64,000 nucleotides of DNA from Ectothiorhodospiraceae bacterium 2226. Lineage in GTDB: Bacteria > Pseudomonadota > Gammaproteobacteria > GCA-013348725. The stretch's first letter is position 1; the number at the start of each line of letters is the position of its first letter. Below the pieces are notes generated by a model. The model saw nothing but the letters and a program-made list of their open reading frames with translations, was not told the origin of the DNA and searched no databases. This document shows, in pieces, positions 1-10,730 of this stretch. Position numbers and translations under genes: made by a program. The stretch covers positions 1,104,501 through 1,168,500 of the forward strand of contig CP054689.1 in assembly GCA_013348725.1 (NCBI GenBank). The letters run 5' to 3'.

Positions 1-365
1 GCGTGGTGCAGAATGAGGTGCCAACCGGCGCCCGAGCGCCGGTAGACATTGGTCGCCAGCACCTGCGCCGCCGGCTGTGCCGGCACCTGCAGCGTTTCGG
101 TGAGCGTATGGAGCGCCACGGCGCCATCGACCACGATCTGGCGGTCAGCTAGCGTGAAGCGCGCGCCCCCGGCGGCCCCGAGGATGGCCTCCCAGCTGCG
201 GCGCACGGCCTCTTGCCCGCGCAGGCGCGGCCCGTGCGGGTGGATACACTCGATGGTCTCATCGGGCGCCCACACCGCCATCATCGCCTGCACGTCGCCG
301 CGCTCGAAGGCCGCGTAAAAGGCCCGTTCTGCCGCCTCGGAGCTCTCAAATGCCTGCTGCAGCAT
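1..365 (-). CDS. SnoaL/NTF2-like protein, 3' end cut by window edge
   Basis: The minus frame reads from an ATG at 365, preceded by a GGAGG ribosome site, to the window edge without a stop, giving at least 121 residues. The N-terminal part (AFYAAFERGDVQAMMAVWAP, then a segment with IHPHG and WEAIL) matches the cone-shaped SnoaL-like/DUF4440 fold of the NTF2 superfamily, which is usually about 125 to 140 residues. Such proteins are small cytoplasmic enzymes or binding proteins of very varied role, so no reaction is assigned. The gene diverges from the HU gene at 483. The family call is fairly secure and the function unknown. Confidence 0.75.
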   Translation of the reverse strand, partial: MLQQAFESSEAAERAFYAAFERGDVQAMMAVWAPDETIECIHPHGPRLRGQEAVRRSWEAILGAAGGARFTLADRQIVVDGAVALHTLTETLQVPAQPAAQVLATNVYRRSGAGWHLILHH

Positions 366-482
366 CGCTCGCCTCCTAAAAACCCGAGAAAAATCGCTTC
401 CGCAGCGCAAAAGCCTCTGGTGTTCGTGATGCGTTTTGATATTTTATAGCCACCCATACCACACCGAAGCAGGAGCAAGCGA

Positions 483-929
483 ATGGCCACCACCAAAAAG
501 AAAGCCGCGTCCAAGAACGCGCCCAAGAAAAAAACCGCTGCCCGCGCCAAGAAACCCGCTGCTGCCAAGGCGGTAGCTCCCAAGGCGGCAGCCCCCAAAG
601 CGGCGGCTCCGCTGAAAGCGGTGTCGGACCCGTTCACCAAGTCTGCTTTGTTCAACCACATCGCCGAGCGGACCGAGCTCAAGCGTAAAGACGTGGCCGC
701 CGTGTTCGACGAACTGGCCAACGTCATCAACGCACACGTCAAGAAGCGTGGCGCCGGTCAGTTCACCCTGCCGGGTCTGGCCAAGATCAAGGTCGTGCGC
801 AAGCCCGCCACGCGCGCGCGCAAGGGCGTCAACCCCTTCACCGGCGAGGAAACGGTGTTCAAGGCCAAGCCCGCGCGCAACGTCGTGAAACTGCAGCCCC
901 TCAAGGGCCTCAAGGACATGGTCAAGTAG
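483..929 (+). CDS. HU-family DNA-binding protein with Lys/Ala-rich N-terminal tail
   Basis: 148 residues in two parts. Residues 1-45 are almost only Lys, Ala and Pro, with short AAPK repeats like the tails of histone H1 or AlgP. Residues 48-148 form an HU/IHF-type domain (FTKSALFNHIAERTELKRKD, then GQFTLPGLAKIKV and an arm-like segment ending NPFTGEE). Such proteins bind and bend DNA and compact the nucleoid; the basic tail probably adds non-specific DNA contact. An AGGAG site lies 7 bases before the ATG. The region upstream (366-482) is AT-richer and shared with the divergent SnoaL-like gene. A terminator follows, so it is probably monocistronic. Confidence 0.87.
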   Translation: MATTKKKAASKNAPKKKTAARAKKPAAAKAVAPKAAAPKAAAPLKAVSDPFTKSALFNHIAERTELKRKDVAAVFDELANVINAHVKKRGAGQFTLPGLAKIKVVRKPATRARKGVNPFTGEETVFKAKPARNVVKLQPLKGLKDMVK

Positions 930-953
930 ACCTCGTCCTGCACGCGGTACCCG

Positions 954-983
954 ACGCCCCGTGGGAGTCCACGGGGCGTTTTT
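954..983 (+). terminator. Rho-independent terminator of HU gene
   Basis: An 11-base stem (ACGCCCCGTGG with CCACGGGGCGT) and a four-base loop are followed by a run of T, 25 bases after the HU stop. Confidence 0.88.
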
Positions 984-1076
984 CGTTATGGGGTCAGCGA
1001 CCCCGTTTATTTGCAAACGCGTCCCCCATGGGGTATCAAGAAATCACGGCCCTCCCAAACGACGAAGGAGGTACAC

Positions 1077-1676
1077 ATGACCGCGTTTGCTCCACTGCCG
1101 TACACCACGCTGCCGGATGGCATGTCATTCCGCCGCCCGCCGCAGCGCCTGCCCGACGAGGTGCAGCCTGACGATCCTGCGGTCAGCGTCATGACCGACC
1201 TCGACAAGGTCGCGGCGGTCACCATCGGCCGGCGCGCCACCATCGAACAGGCGAACCAGAAGATGATCGCCAGCGGCGTCCGTCTGCTGCTGGTCACCGA
1301 TGAACACAACGATGTCCAAGGACTGATTACCTCGCGCGACATCCTCGGCGAGAAACCGATGCTCTACATGCAGCGCATGGGGGGGACGCGCGACGAGATC
1401 CTGGTCGAGCACATCATGACCCCCCGTGACGAATTGGAGGTGCTGCACTGGGTGGACGTGCTGCGTGCGCGCGTCGGCGATGTGGTGGCGACCCTCAAGC
1501 ACATGGGGCGTCAGCACGCGCTGGTGGTGGACGTGGACGAATACACCCGCCGGCCCGCGGTGCGCGGCATCTTCTCGGCGACGCAGATCGGCAAGCAGCT
1601 TGGCGTGCAGGTCGAGCCGGCGGAGATCGCCAAGACCTTCGCGGAGTTGGAGTCGGCCATCGCCGCACCGGCCTGA
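1077..1676 (+). CDS. Tandem CBS-domain protein
   Basis: 199 residues. Two CBS motifs can be followed: residues about 37-97 (VSVMTDLDKVAAVTIGRRAT, ending GLITSRDILG) and about 113-182 (IMTPRDELEVLHW, ending GIFSATQIGKQLG). Paired CBS domains form a Bateman module that binds adenosyl ligands such as AMP or ATP. No catalytic or membrane domain is attached, so it is probably a free regulatory module with an unknown partner. The ATG at 1077 was chosen over an earlier in-frame ATG at 1011 because AAGGAGGT sits just before it. It has its own terminator and no obvious operon partner. Confidence 0.85.
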   Translation: MTAFAPLPYTTLPDGMSFRRPPQRLPDEVQPDDPAVSVMTDLDKVAAVTIGRRATIEQANQKMIASGVRLLLVTDEHNDVQGLITSRDILGEKPMLYMQRMGGTRDEILVEHIMTPRDELEVLHWVDVLRARVGDVVATLKHMGRQHALVVDVDEYTRRPAVRGIFSATQIGKQLGVQVEPAEIAKTFAELESAIAAPA

Positions 1677-1693
1677 GTTCGCGACGCCCCACG

Positions 1694-1727
1694 AAAAAGA
1701 CGCCGGCGCAAGGCCGGCGTCTTTTTT
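1694..1727 (+). terminator. Rho-independent terminator of CBS gene
   Basis: The arms AAAAAGACGCCGGC and GCCGGCGTCTTTTTT form a long stem around a five-base loop, 17 bases past the CBS stop. The A-run and T-run on the two sides mean it could work in both directions, also ending the convergent YfaZ-like gene. Confidence 0.88.
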
Positions 1728-1765
1728 GCTACAACGACCGTCCGGGCATCGGCCCGGCGCCGTCG

Positions 1766-2335
1766 TCAGAACAATAGTTTGAAGCCGAGGTGCGCACCGC
1801 GGTCAACGCGCTCGGTACCGTTCGACAGTTTCATGCGGATGTCGCGGTGTCCTACATAGATGAAGGCATGTGGAATGAGCTGGTAGTCCAGCCGCACCCC
1901 GACTTCCTGCACGCGGTCGGCATCCAGAAACGAGACGATACGCGGGGCGTAGTAGAGGTGTCCGCCGAGACCCACGCCGCCGAGTTCGGGCGGCGCCCAG
2001 CGTCCCTGTCCACCGAGCGCCAGCGCCAGGCCGTCCGCGTCGTCGGTTTGAATGCCATAGATGCGCCCGCCGAGGCCGAGATAGTTCGGCCCGGCCAGCC
2101 CGTGATTGAAGATGTGCAGCCCCGCCGTCACCGCCGCGTTGCTGTCCTCGTTGTACATGAAGCCGAACTCGACGTCACTGTGACCGTATTCGCCGGTTGC
2201 CATACGCGTGGAGTACAACACGCGCGCGCTCTCATCGCTCAGGTTGACATCCAGGGACCGCGCCATGGCACCCGGCGCCGCCAGCACGCTTGCGCCCGCC
2301 AGGGCCCCGGCCATCGCCACTACTCGCCACGTCAT
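1766..2335 (-). CDS. YfaZ-like outer membrane protein
   Basis: 189 residues with a Sec signal peptide (hydrophobic 5-20, cleavage likely after AMA near 25). The mature part has alternating beta segments, many Gly and aromatic residues, and a terminal Phe (LGFKLLF), as expected for a small outer membrane barrel. The pattern from DVNLSDESARV through a GHSDVEFGFMY segment resembles the YfaZ family, whose role is unknown. The gene converges with the CBS gene and diverges from the cytochrome at 2542. The barrel call is firm; the family name is recalled from the motif pattern. Confidence 0.78.
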   Translation of the reverse strand: MTWRVVAMAGALAGASVLAAPGAMARSLDVNLSDESARVLYSTRMATGEYGHSDVEFGFMYNEDSNAAVTAGLHIFNHGLAGPNYLGLGGRIYGIQTDDADGLALALGGQGRWAPPELGGVGLGGHLYYAPRIVSFLDADRVQEVGVRLDYQLIPHAFIYVGHRDIRMKLSNGTERVDRGAHLGFKLLF

Positions 2336-2541
2336 CGTGTGCTCCTTCTCGTTGGTTTCTTCCCTTGCGGGTCGCGGCGTATTCTAGCAGCTTGCCACCC
2401 GCAGGCTGCGTCGTTCCGTTAACAGGATGCTGAAAACGGGCTGTGCTGCGCGTTTCAACGCGCGCGGCGCCGGCGGCTAAACTGGCCGGTCGATACGCGG
2501 CTGCTAACCTGAGATTGACGACGAAGGGGAGGAAATTGGAC

Positions 2542-3105
2542 ATGAACAAGCTCCTGGGAGTGCTGGTCGGTCTGGCGGTAGCCGGTGGCGCGATCGCCGA
2601 CGAGCAGCAACAGCGGATCGAAGAGAGCCGCGCGGCGGTGCAGGCCTTCGGCAAGGAACTACAGGGCGAGCTGCGGGCGGCCATGCAGGAAGGCGGTCCG
2701 GTGCAGGCCATCGAGGTCTGTCACCGTGTGGCACCGCGCATTGCCGCCGATCTGAGCGAAGAACACGGCTGGATCGTGGGCCGCACCACGACCAAGCTGC
2801 GCAACCCCGATAACGCCCCCGACGCCTGGGAGCGCGCCGTTCTCGAGGACTTCGAACGCCGCGCGGCGGCCGGCGAGGCGCCCGGCGAACTCGAGCACGC
2901 CGAGGTTGCGGAGTACGAGGGGCAGGAGGCCTTTCGCTATATGCGCGGTATCGGCGTCGGCGAGGTCTGCCTGAGCTGCCACGGCGCCAATCTCGACGAA
3001 TCGGTGGCGGGCACCCTCAAGCGCCTCTATCCGCAGGACGAGGCGCGCGGCTACGGCCCGGGCGAACTGCGCGGGGCGTTTACCATCGTGCAGCCGCTCG
3101 ACTAG
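2542..3105 (+). CDS. Tll0287-like monohaem c-type cytochrome (DUF3365)
   Basis: 187 residues with a cleaved signal (MNKLLGVLVGLAVAGGAIA), so periplasmic. One haem c motif, CLSCH, lies near residue 148. Upstream runs the DUF3365/Tll0287 pattern: an AIEVCHRVAP segment, then WIVGRTTTKLRNPDNAPDAW. Members of this family bind one haem and act as redox or gas sensors or small electron carriers; some are fused to kinases, but this one stands alone. The ATG at 2542 follows GGGGAGG by about 9 bases and begins the signal peptide; an earlier in-frame codon at 2443 would spoil it. The electron partner is unknown. Confidence 0.85.
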   Translation: MNKLLGVLVGLAVAGGAIADEQQQRIEESRAAVQAFGKELQGELRAAMQEGGPVQAIEVCHRVAPRIAADLSEEHGWIVGRTTTKLRNPDNAPDAWERAVLEDFERRAAAGEAPGELEHAEVAEYEGQEAFRYMRGIGVGEVCLSCHGANLDESVAGTLKRLYPQDEARGYGPGELRGAFTIVQPLD

Positions 3106-3168
3106 GAGAACCGGCGGCGATACTCGCGGCGGCGGCGCTGCCGCCCCGCTCTGCGACTCAGTCGCGAC

Positions 3169-3480
3169 TCAGCGCTTACCGCCGCCCAGGCAAGGCGGCG
3201 AGGTGGGCGCACCGCCCCGCGCGGCCCATTCCTCCGGCGTCAGGGTATGCAACGCGAGGGCATGAACGTCCTCACGCAACTCCTGCGCGAGCACGGCATT
3301 GATCTGGCGATGACGGGCGACCAGCGGTTTGCCCGCGAAGGCCTCGGACACCACCACCAGTTTGAAATGCGACTCCGAGCCAGGTGGCACGTTGTGGTTG
3401 TCGCTCTCGTTGATCACTTCCAGGTGCTGCGGGTGCAGCGCCTCGCGGACCTTGCGCTCGATGGCGGACTGGACGCGCAT
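3169..3480 (-). CDS. BolA-family protein
   Basis: 103 residues of the BolA/IbaG fold: RVQSAIERKVREALHPQHLE, then a SHFKLVVVSEAF strand and the conserved RH pair (LVARHRQINAVLAQEL), ending VHALALHTLTPEEW. BolA proteins bind monothiol glutaredoxins and share Fe-S clusters, and some act in stress and envelope control. An earlier in-frame GTG overlaps the ribosome site (GAGGAGG), so the ATG five bases after it was taken. The next gene upstream on the strand is a ferredoxin ending 10 bases away, consistent with an Fe-S handling unit. BolA itself or the paralogue IbaG cannot be separated with certainty. Confidence 0.87.
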   Translation of the reverse strand: MRVQSAIERKVREALHPQHLEVINESDNHNVPPGSESHFKLVVVSEAFAGKPLVARHRQINAVLAQELREDVHALALHTLTPEEWAARGGAPTSPPCLGGGKR

Positions 3481-3490
3481 GCTCACCTCC

Positions 3491-3796
<306 letters not shown>

Positions 3797-3842
3797 TTAG
3801 CGCATTCTGTTGCGCCTGACCGCCAGGCGTCGGCGCGGTCCC

Positions 3843-4943
<1,101 letters not shown>

Positions 4944-4954
<11 letters not shown>

Positions 4955-6287
4955 CGGCCGCCGTATCGGCGGCGCCGCCGCCGACCAGGACCACGGTCAG
5001 CGCCTCGGGCAGCACCCGCCGACGGAAGGCGTCGCGCACGTCCTCCAGAGTCACCGCCTCCACCCGCTCGTTGTAACGTGCCAGCCAGTCGAGCGGCATG
5101 TCGTAGAACCCGATCGCCGCCAGCTGCTCGACGATCTTGCTGTTACTGTCCAGGCGCAGCGGAAAGCCCCCCGTGATGCTGAGCTTGGCGGCGCGCAGCT
5201 CCTGCGCCGTGGGGCCCTGCTCCACGAACTTCTCGAGCGTGGCGCGCAATACGCCGAGCGCCTGGTCGGCCTCGCGGTTGCGGGTCTGCAGACCCATCAC
5301 GAACGGGCCGGCCACGCGCATGGAGCGAAACCCGCTGTAGGCGCTGTAGGCGAGGCCGCGCTCCTCGCGGATCTCGCGCACCACGCGGGATCCAAAGCCG
5401 CTGCCGCCCAGAATGTGGTTACCGACCATCAGCGGAAAGAAGTCGGGGTCGCCCCGCTCGATCGCGGTGTGGCCGACCAGGATATGGGTCTGGCTGGACG
5501 GGAAGTTCACGCGCCGTTCCTGGCCGTCGCTCGCGCGCGGCGGCGCCGGCAAAGCCGGGGCAGGCTCGCCGCTCGGCAATCCTCCTACCACGTGCTCGGC
5601 GACCGCCTCGGCCTCGGCGCGGTCGAGCGCGCCCACAATGGCCACCGTGGCGTTGCGGCCGACGTAGTATCGGGCATGAAACGCCTGCAGGACCTCGCGC
5701 GTGAGCTGCTGCACGCTGGCGGGCGTCCCCAGCGATTGATGGCCATAGGGATGGCTGCCGTACAGCGCCTCGTAGAAGTTGCGCTGCGCGATCGGCCCCG
5801 GGTCCTGTTCGCGCGCACGCAGGGCGGTCACGGTGCGGCTGCGCTCGCGCTCGAGCGCCGGCTCCGGAAAGGTCGGCTCCCGCAGCACGGCCGCAAAGGT
5901 CTCCAGCGCCGGTGCAAGCAGCGCGGGCTCGGTGAGACTGCGCAGGCTGGCGACCGCCATGTCGCGCAGCGCGCTGGTGCCGACTTGGGCGCCCACGCTC
6001 TCGAAGCGGTTGCCGATCTCGTCCACGTCCCACTCGCCCGCGCCTTCACGCAGCATGGCGTTGGTCATCAGCGCCAAGCCCGGACGATCGCCGTCGCGCG
6101 CACTCCCCGCATCGAACACTACGCGCACATCCACCATGGGCAACTCGGGCGCGGCCACGAACAGTACCCGCGCGCCGTTCTCGGTCTCCCAGTGCTCGAT
6201 GGCGGGCCCCTGTGCCATGGCGGCGCCGCCCGTCACAGTCAGCACCGCCGCAAGCCACGCCCGGCCCCACGTCTTCCAGCTTTGCAT
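4944..6287 (-). CDS. M16-family peptidase-like protein, non-catalytic partner
   Basis: 447 residues with a signal peptide (MQSWKTWGRAWLAAVLTVTG, ending AMAQ), so periplasmic. It has both halves of the M16 fold but no HxxEH zinc motif; the expected place reads ALMTNAMLREG. The second half keeps the substrate-side motif GSRVVREIREERGLAYS. This matches the inactive subunit of a two-chain M16 peptidase like the mitochondrial processing peptidase. The zinc-bearing partner is the next gene upstream, 14 bases away. A first ATG at 6293 is only one base after GGAGG; the second at 6287 has normal spacing and was taken. Confidence 0.88.
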
Positions 6288-6301
6288 AGTCATTCCTCCG
6301 C

Positions 6302-7708
6302 TCAGTGCGTCAGCTCGAGGGCGTCGGGCGTCTCTGCGGACGGGGCGACCGCCCGTTCGCCCGGCGCCAGGGGCAAGGGATCCAGGTTCGTGACGGTGCG
6401 GCTGTTCTCCACCAAGTATTTGCGCGCCACCGCCATGATCTGTTCGGGGGTGACGGCCTGGATTCGCTCGACGAACTCCTCGGCCAACTGCCACGGATGG
6501 CCGACGGTCTCCAGGGCGCCGATGCGCATCGCCTGCGCGAACACCGAATCGTTCTGATACACCTCGGAGGCGACCACCTGCGCCTTGATGCGCTCGAGTT
6601 CCTGGGGATCGACCGGCTCGCGTTGCAGGCGCTCGATCTGGGCGAGCAGCGCCTCCTCGAGCTCCTGCACCTCGCGTCCCTCCGCCGGTGTCCCGCTCAG
6701 CACGAACAGGTCGGACAGGCGCGCATAGAGGTTGTAGCCTGCACTGGCGCCGGCGGCGACGCGCGCCTCGCGCACCAGTTCGCGGTTGAGGCGCGCCGTG
6801 GTGCTGCCCGACAGCACCCCCGCCAGGACCTGCAGCGCGTAAGGCTCCCAGTCGTCCTCGGCGGTCATCAGGGTTGGCACGTGATAGCCGATCAGCACGT
6901 AGGGCAGTTCGGCCGGCGCCCGCACCACGCTGCGGCGCGGGCCGCGCGGCGGCGCCTCGGTGCGCGGCTTGATCTCAGGCAGGTCGCCGCGCGCATGGCG
7001 GCCGAAGTGCAGCTCGGCGAGGTTGAATACCGCCTGCGGGTCCACATCGCCCGCCACCACCAGGATGGCATTGTTGGGGACGTAGAAGCGGCGGTACCAG
7101 GTATGCAGGTCGGCCACCGTCATGTTATCCAGGTCGTCCATCCAGCCGATCACCGGCTGGCGATAGGGGCTGCTGGTGAACGCCGTGGCGCGGAAGTGCT
7201 CGAAGGTCAGCGCGCGCGCATTGTCCTCGGTGCGCAGCCGGCGCTCCTCTTTCACCACCTCGATCTCCTTCTCGAACTCGTCCTCGGGCAGCGTCAGGTT
7301 ACGCATGCGATCGGCCTCCAGCTCGATCGCCAGCGGCAGGCGCGAGCGCTCGAGCTGCTGGTGATAGGCCGTGTAATCGCGCGAGGTGAAGGCGTTGTCG
7401 CGCCCGCCCGCCTTCTGGATGAGGCGCGAGAACTCACCCGCCGGATAGCGCGGCGTGCCCTTGAACATCATGTGCTCGAGCACGTGCGAGATGCCCGTCA
7501 CGCCACCGAACTCGTGGCTGGAGCCGACCCGATACCAGACCTGCGAGACCACCACCGGCGCACGCCGGTCCACCCGCACCAGCACCTTGAGCCCGTTGTC
7601 CAGGGTGTACTCGTGCACCTTAAGGTCCACTTCCATCTTGGGCGCGGCCTGCGCGGCCGACCAAGCACCGGCGACCAGCAGCGCCACCAGGGCGATGCGT
7701 ATGAACAT
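6302..7708 (-). CDS. M16-family zinc metallopeptidase, catalytic subunit
   Basis: 468 residues with a signal peptide (FIRIALVALLVAGAWSAAQA). The inverted zinc motif HVLEH is at residues 75-79 and the distal Glu at about 155 (EIEVVKEERR), as in pitrilysin-family peptidases. A second M16 domain fills the C-terminal half. Together with the following inactive partner it should form a clamshell protease acting on peptides in the periplasm; the natural substrate is not evident. The ATG at 7708 was preferred over an earlier in-frame start at 7741 because it begins the signal peptide. First gene of the minus unit running to coaD. Confidence 0.92.
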   Translation of the reverse strand: MFIRIALVALLVAGAWSAAQAAPKMEVDLKVHEYTLDNGLKVLVRVDRRAPVVVSQVWYRVGSSHEFGGVTGISHVLEHMMFKGTPRYPAGEFSRLIQKAGGRDNAFTSRDYTAYHQQLERSRLPLAIELEADRMRNLTLPEDEFEKEIEVVKEERRLRTEDNARALTFEHFRATAFTSSPYRQPVIGWMDDLDNMTVADLHTWYRRFYVPNNAILVVAGDVDPQAVFNLAELHFGRHARGDLPEIKPRTEAPPRGPRRSVVRAPAELPYVLIGYHVPTLMTAEDDWEPYALQVLAGVLSGSTTARLNRELVREARVAAGASAGYNLYARLSDLFVLSGTPAEGREVQELEEALLAQIERLQREPVDPQELERIKAQVVASEVYQNDSVFAQAMRIGALETVGHPWQLAEEFVERIQAVTPEQIMAVARKYLVENSRTVTNLDPLPLAPGERAVAPSAETPDALELTH

Positions 7709-7941
7709 CCTCGCTCCCTCGCTGTCCGAACAGGGCGCCACGGCGCCCTTCTAGTAAAGTAAGGCCTGGATAATGCCAGCCTGGATTCTCAACCACGAAA
7801 CGCGGTTGTCGTTTTGCTTCGCGATCACGTGGCACATCCGTATGCCGCGGGAAGCTCTGGATTAATCAGCGCTTCCTGGACGTGACATCGCACCGCCATG
7901 CCGTCGCGTGGCGGCCGGCCTCGGCAGGCCGCGCGCCATTG

Positions 7942-7947
7942 TATAAA
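7942..7947 (+). promoter_or_regulatory. Possible -10 element for ftsY
   Basis: TATAAA lies 64 bases before the ftsY ATG, in a gap of about 300 bases (7709-8011) between two diverging genes. No convincing -35 was found at 16-18 bases, so this is tentative. The rest of the gap shows no gene. Confidence 0.35.
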
Positions 7948-8011
7948 CTCGGGCTCTTGGCTGCGCGCGCGCGCCTTGTACCGTCGAGTCACTGCTAGGA
8001 CACATGCCACC

Positions 8012-9046
8012 ATGTTTGGTTTCTGGAAGAACCCCAAGGACGTCCCAACCCCGCCCGAAGAGCAGGCGCCCAAAGAACCGGCCGCCGAGCCCGCGAAGAA
8101 GCCCGCCTTCTTCCAGCGCCTGAAGGAGCGCCTGTCGCGCACCCGCAACGAGCTGACCGAAGGCCTGGCCACCCTGATGCTGGGCAAGAAGGAGATCGAC
8201 CAGGAGATCCTGGACGAGATCGAGACGCGCCTGCTGATGGCCGATGTCGGCATCGAGGCTACTCAGACTATCATCGACGACCTCACCGCGCGCGTCTCGC
8301 GCAAGCAACTGGGGGACGTTGCCGCCTTGCGCGATGCCCTGCGCGAGGACATGCTGGCGCTACTGGCGCCCAGCAACCACCCGCTGACGATTCCAGCCGG
8401 GCCCCGTCCATATGTGATCCTGATGGTCGGCATCAACGGGGCGGGCAAGACCACGACCATCGGCAAACTGGCCAAGCGCTTCCAAGCCGACGGCCACAAC
8501 GTCATGCTGGCGGCGGGCGACACCTTTCGCGCCGCGGCGGTCGAGCAGATCAAGGTCTGGGGGGAGCGCAACAACATCCCGGTGATCGCGCAGGAGCGCA
8601 GCTCCGACGCCGCCTCGGTCATCTACGACGGCATGCAGGCCGCCAAGGCGCGTGGCGCCGATATCCTCATCGCGGACACCGCCGGGCGCCTGCACACCCA
8701 GGCCAACCTCATGGAGGAGCTCAAGAAGGTTCGCCGCGTCATGGGCAAGCTGGATCCGGATGCGCCGCACGAGGTGATGCTGGTGCTGGACGCCACCACC
8801 GGGCAAAATGCCCTCAACCAGGCGATGCAGTTCCAGCAGGCGGTGGGCGTCACGGGCGTCACCCTCACCAAACTGGACGGCACGGCCAAGGGCGGCATCC
8901 TGTTCGCCATCGCCCGGCGCACCGCGCTGCCCATCCGTTTCATCGGCGTGGGCGAAGGCATCGACGACCTGCGCCCCTTCGACGCCGAGGAGTTCGTGGA
9001 CGCGCTAATGCCGCCCGAGAACGGCGCTCAACAGGGCGCGAACTGA
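8012..9046 (+). CDS. ftsY: Signal recognition particle receptor FtsY
   Basis: 344 residues. FtsY is the membrane-associated GTPase that receives ribosome-SRP complexes for co-translational insertion of membrane proteins. A short charged N-terminal region (residues 1-40, Pro/Glu/Lys-rich) replaces the long acidic domain of the E. coli protein. The NG domain carries GINGAGKTTTIGKLAKR (P-loop), DTAGRLHTQ and TKLDGTAKGG. The ATG at 8012 opens the usual MFGFWK start; an upstream frame extension to 7898 is not expected. It is followed by ftsE after 52 bases, the classic ftsYEX-rpoH order. Confidence 0.95.
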   Translation: MFGFWKNPKDVPTPPEEQAPKEPAAEPAKKPAFFQRLKERLSRTRNELTEGLATLMLGKKEIDQEILDEIETRLLMADVGIEATQTIIDDLTARVSRKQLGDVAALRDALREDMLALLAPSNHPLTIPAGPRPYVILMVGINGAGKTTTIGKLAKRFQADGHNVMLAAGDTFRAAAVEQIKVWGERNNIPVIAQERSSDAASVIYDGMQAAKARGADILIADTAGRLHTQANLMEELKKVRRVMGKLDPDAPHEVMLVLDATTGQNALNQAMQFQQAVGVTGVTLTKLDGTAKGGILFAIARRTALPIRFIGVGEGIDDLRPFDAEEFVDALMPPENGAQQGAN

Positions 9047-9098
9047 CGCCGGGCCGCCACGTCGAAGCGTGCGCGGCTGAGGGGGGGACGGCAGCGGC

Positions 9099-9770
9099 AT
9101 GATCCGGTTCACGCACGTCAGCAAGCGCTATCCCGAGGCCGGGGAGGCGCTCAGCGATCTCAGTTTCCACATCGATCCGGGCGAGATCGTGTTCCTCACC
9201 GGCCACTCGGGGGCGGGCAAGAGCACCCTGCTCAAGCTCGTCGCTCTGCTCGAGCGCAGCACGCGCGGCCAAGTGGTGGTGGCCGGCCAGAACCTGGCCA
9301 AGCTCTCGCGCCGGCGCATTCCCTATTTCCGACGCAATATCGGCATCATCTTTCAGAATCACCGCATGCTTCACGACCGCACGGTGTTCGACAACGTGGC
9401 GCTGCCCCTGGTGATCGCCGGGCACAGCCCGCAGGAGATCGGGCGCCGGGTGCGCGCGGCACTGGACAAGGTCGGCCTGCTCGGCAAGGAGCGCCAATAC
9501 CCCATCACCCTCTCGGGCGGCGAGCAGCAACGCGTGGGCATCGCGCGGGCGGTGGTCAACCGCCCCGCCGTGCTGTTGGCCGACGAACCGACCGGCAATC
9601 TGGACCCGGAGCTCTCACGCGAGATCATGGGCCTTTTCCAGCAGTTCAATCAGGTGGGCGTGACGGTACTGATCGCCACGCATGATCTGGCCCTCATCCA
9701 GGGGTTGCAACACCGGATTCTGACCCTGCGGCACGGACGGCTCGCGCACGACACCGGCCTTGCGGCATGA
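9099..9770 (+). CDS. ftsE: Cell division ATP-binding protein FtsE
   Basis: 223 residues, an ABC ATPase: Walker [10 protein letters not shown], signature [14 protein letters not shown], Walker [13 protein letters not shown] and the switch His (IATHD). With FtsX it forms the divisome complex that activates septal peptidoglycan hydrolases through periplasmic partners. The stop overlaps the ftsX start by four bases (ATGA), so the two products are made together. A GGGGGGG-rich stretch about 10 bases before the ATG may serve as ribosome site. Confidence 0.96.
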   Translation: MIRFTHVSKRYPEAGEALSDLSFHIDPGEIVFLTGHSGAGKSTLLKLVALLERSTRGQVVVAGQNLAKLSRRRIPYFRRNIGIIFQNHRMLHDRTVFDNVALPLVIAGHSPQEIGRRVRAALDKVGLLGKERQYPITLSGGEQQRVGIARAVVNRPAVLLADEPTGNLDPELSREIMGLFQQFNQVGVTVLIATHDLALIQGLQHRILTLRHGRLAHDTGLAA

Positions 9771-10711
9771 GGCGCGGGCGCACGACCCGTCTGCCGATCG
9801 CGGGCTGGGCCGCCCACCACGGCCGCGCCGCCGTCGGTACGCTCGGCCGGCTGGCGCGCGCGCCGCTCGCCTCGCTGCTGACGGCGGCGGTAGTGGCCAT
9901 CGCGCTCGCGCTGCCGGCGGGCCTCTACCTCGTCACTCAGAACGTGCAGCAGCTCAGCGGCAGTTGGGACAGCGGGGCCCAGATATCGCTGTTCCTGCGC
10001 GACGAGGTCGACGACGCCCAGGGCGCGCGCTTTGCCGAGGCGCTGCGTACCCGCGACGGTGTCGCCCGCGTCGAGTTCCTCTCCCGCAGCGGGGCCCTGG
10101 CGGAGTTCGAGCGCCTGTCCGGCTTCGCCGACGCCGTCGGCACACTGGACGCCAACCCGCTGCCCGCGCTGGTGGTGGTGCAGCCTGCGGACGCCCACGG
10201 CGCGCCGGAGCGCGCCTCCGCGCTGGCCGCCCAGCTCCAAACCTTACCCGAGGTCGACTCGGCACAACTGGACCTGGAGTGGGTGCAGCGCCTGCACCTG
10301 GTGATGGAGATCGCCCGACGCGCGGTGCTGGTGCTCGGCACGCTGCTCGGTCTTGCGGTCCTGCTGGTGGTGGGTAACACCATTCGCCTGGCGATCGAAA
10401 ACCGGCGCGAAGAGATCGAGATCACCAAGCTGATCGGCGGCACGGACGTCTTCATTCGGCGTCCTTTCCTGTACACGGGCCTGTGGTATGGTGCTGCTGG
10501 GGGTCTGCTGGCCTGGCTGGCTCTGGAACTTGCGCTCGCCGCGCTGCGCGGGCCGGTTGGACAACTGGCGGGCCTGTATCAAAGCGCCTTTACCCTCAGC
10601 GGCTTAGGTCTCACCCAGGGGCTTGGGTTGGCGGCGGTCGGCGCCGGACTCGGTCTGCTCGGTTCGTGGCTGGCCGTGGGGCGTCACTTGCGCGCGATCG
10701 AGCCCGACTAG
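9767..10711 (+). CDS. ftsX: Cell division protein FtsX
   Basis: 314 residues of the MacB/FtsX permease type. A first membrane helix (residues about 33-55) is followed by the periplasmic loop that touches hydrolase activators. Three further helices follow at about 185-205, 240-260 and 285-305. The conserved NRREEIEITKLIGGTD loop, a coupling contact with FtsE, is present near 210. Transcribed with ftsE by an ATGA overlap. A long imperfect hairpin follows in the 129-base gap before the next gene. Confidence 0.94.
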   Translation: MRRGRTTRLPIAGWAAHHGRAAVGTLGRLARAPLASLLTAAVVAIALALPAGLYLVTQNVQQLSGSWDSGAQISLFLRDEVDDAQGARFAEALRTRDGVARVEFLSRSGALAEFERLSGFADAVGTLDANPLPALVVVQPADAHGAPERASALAAQLQTLPEVDSAQLDLEWVQRLHLVMEIARRAVLVLGTLLGLAVLLVVGNTIRLAIENRREEIEITKLIGGTDVFIRRPFLYTGLWYGAAGGLLAWLALELALAALRGPVGQLAGLYQSAFTLSGLGLTQGLGLAAVGAGLGLLGSWLAVGRHLRAIEPD

Positions 10712-10730
10712 GCTCGGTCATCCCCGAGTT

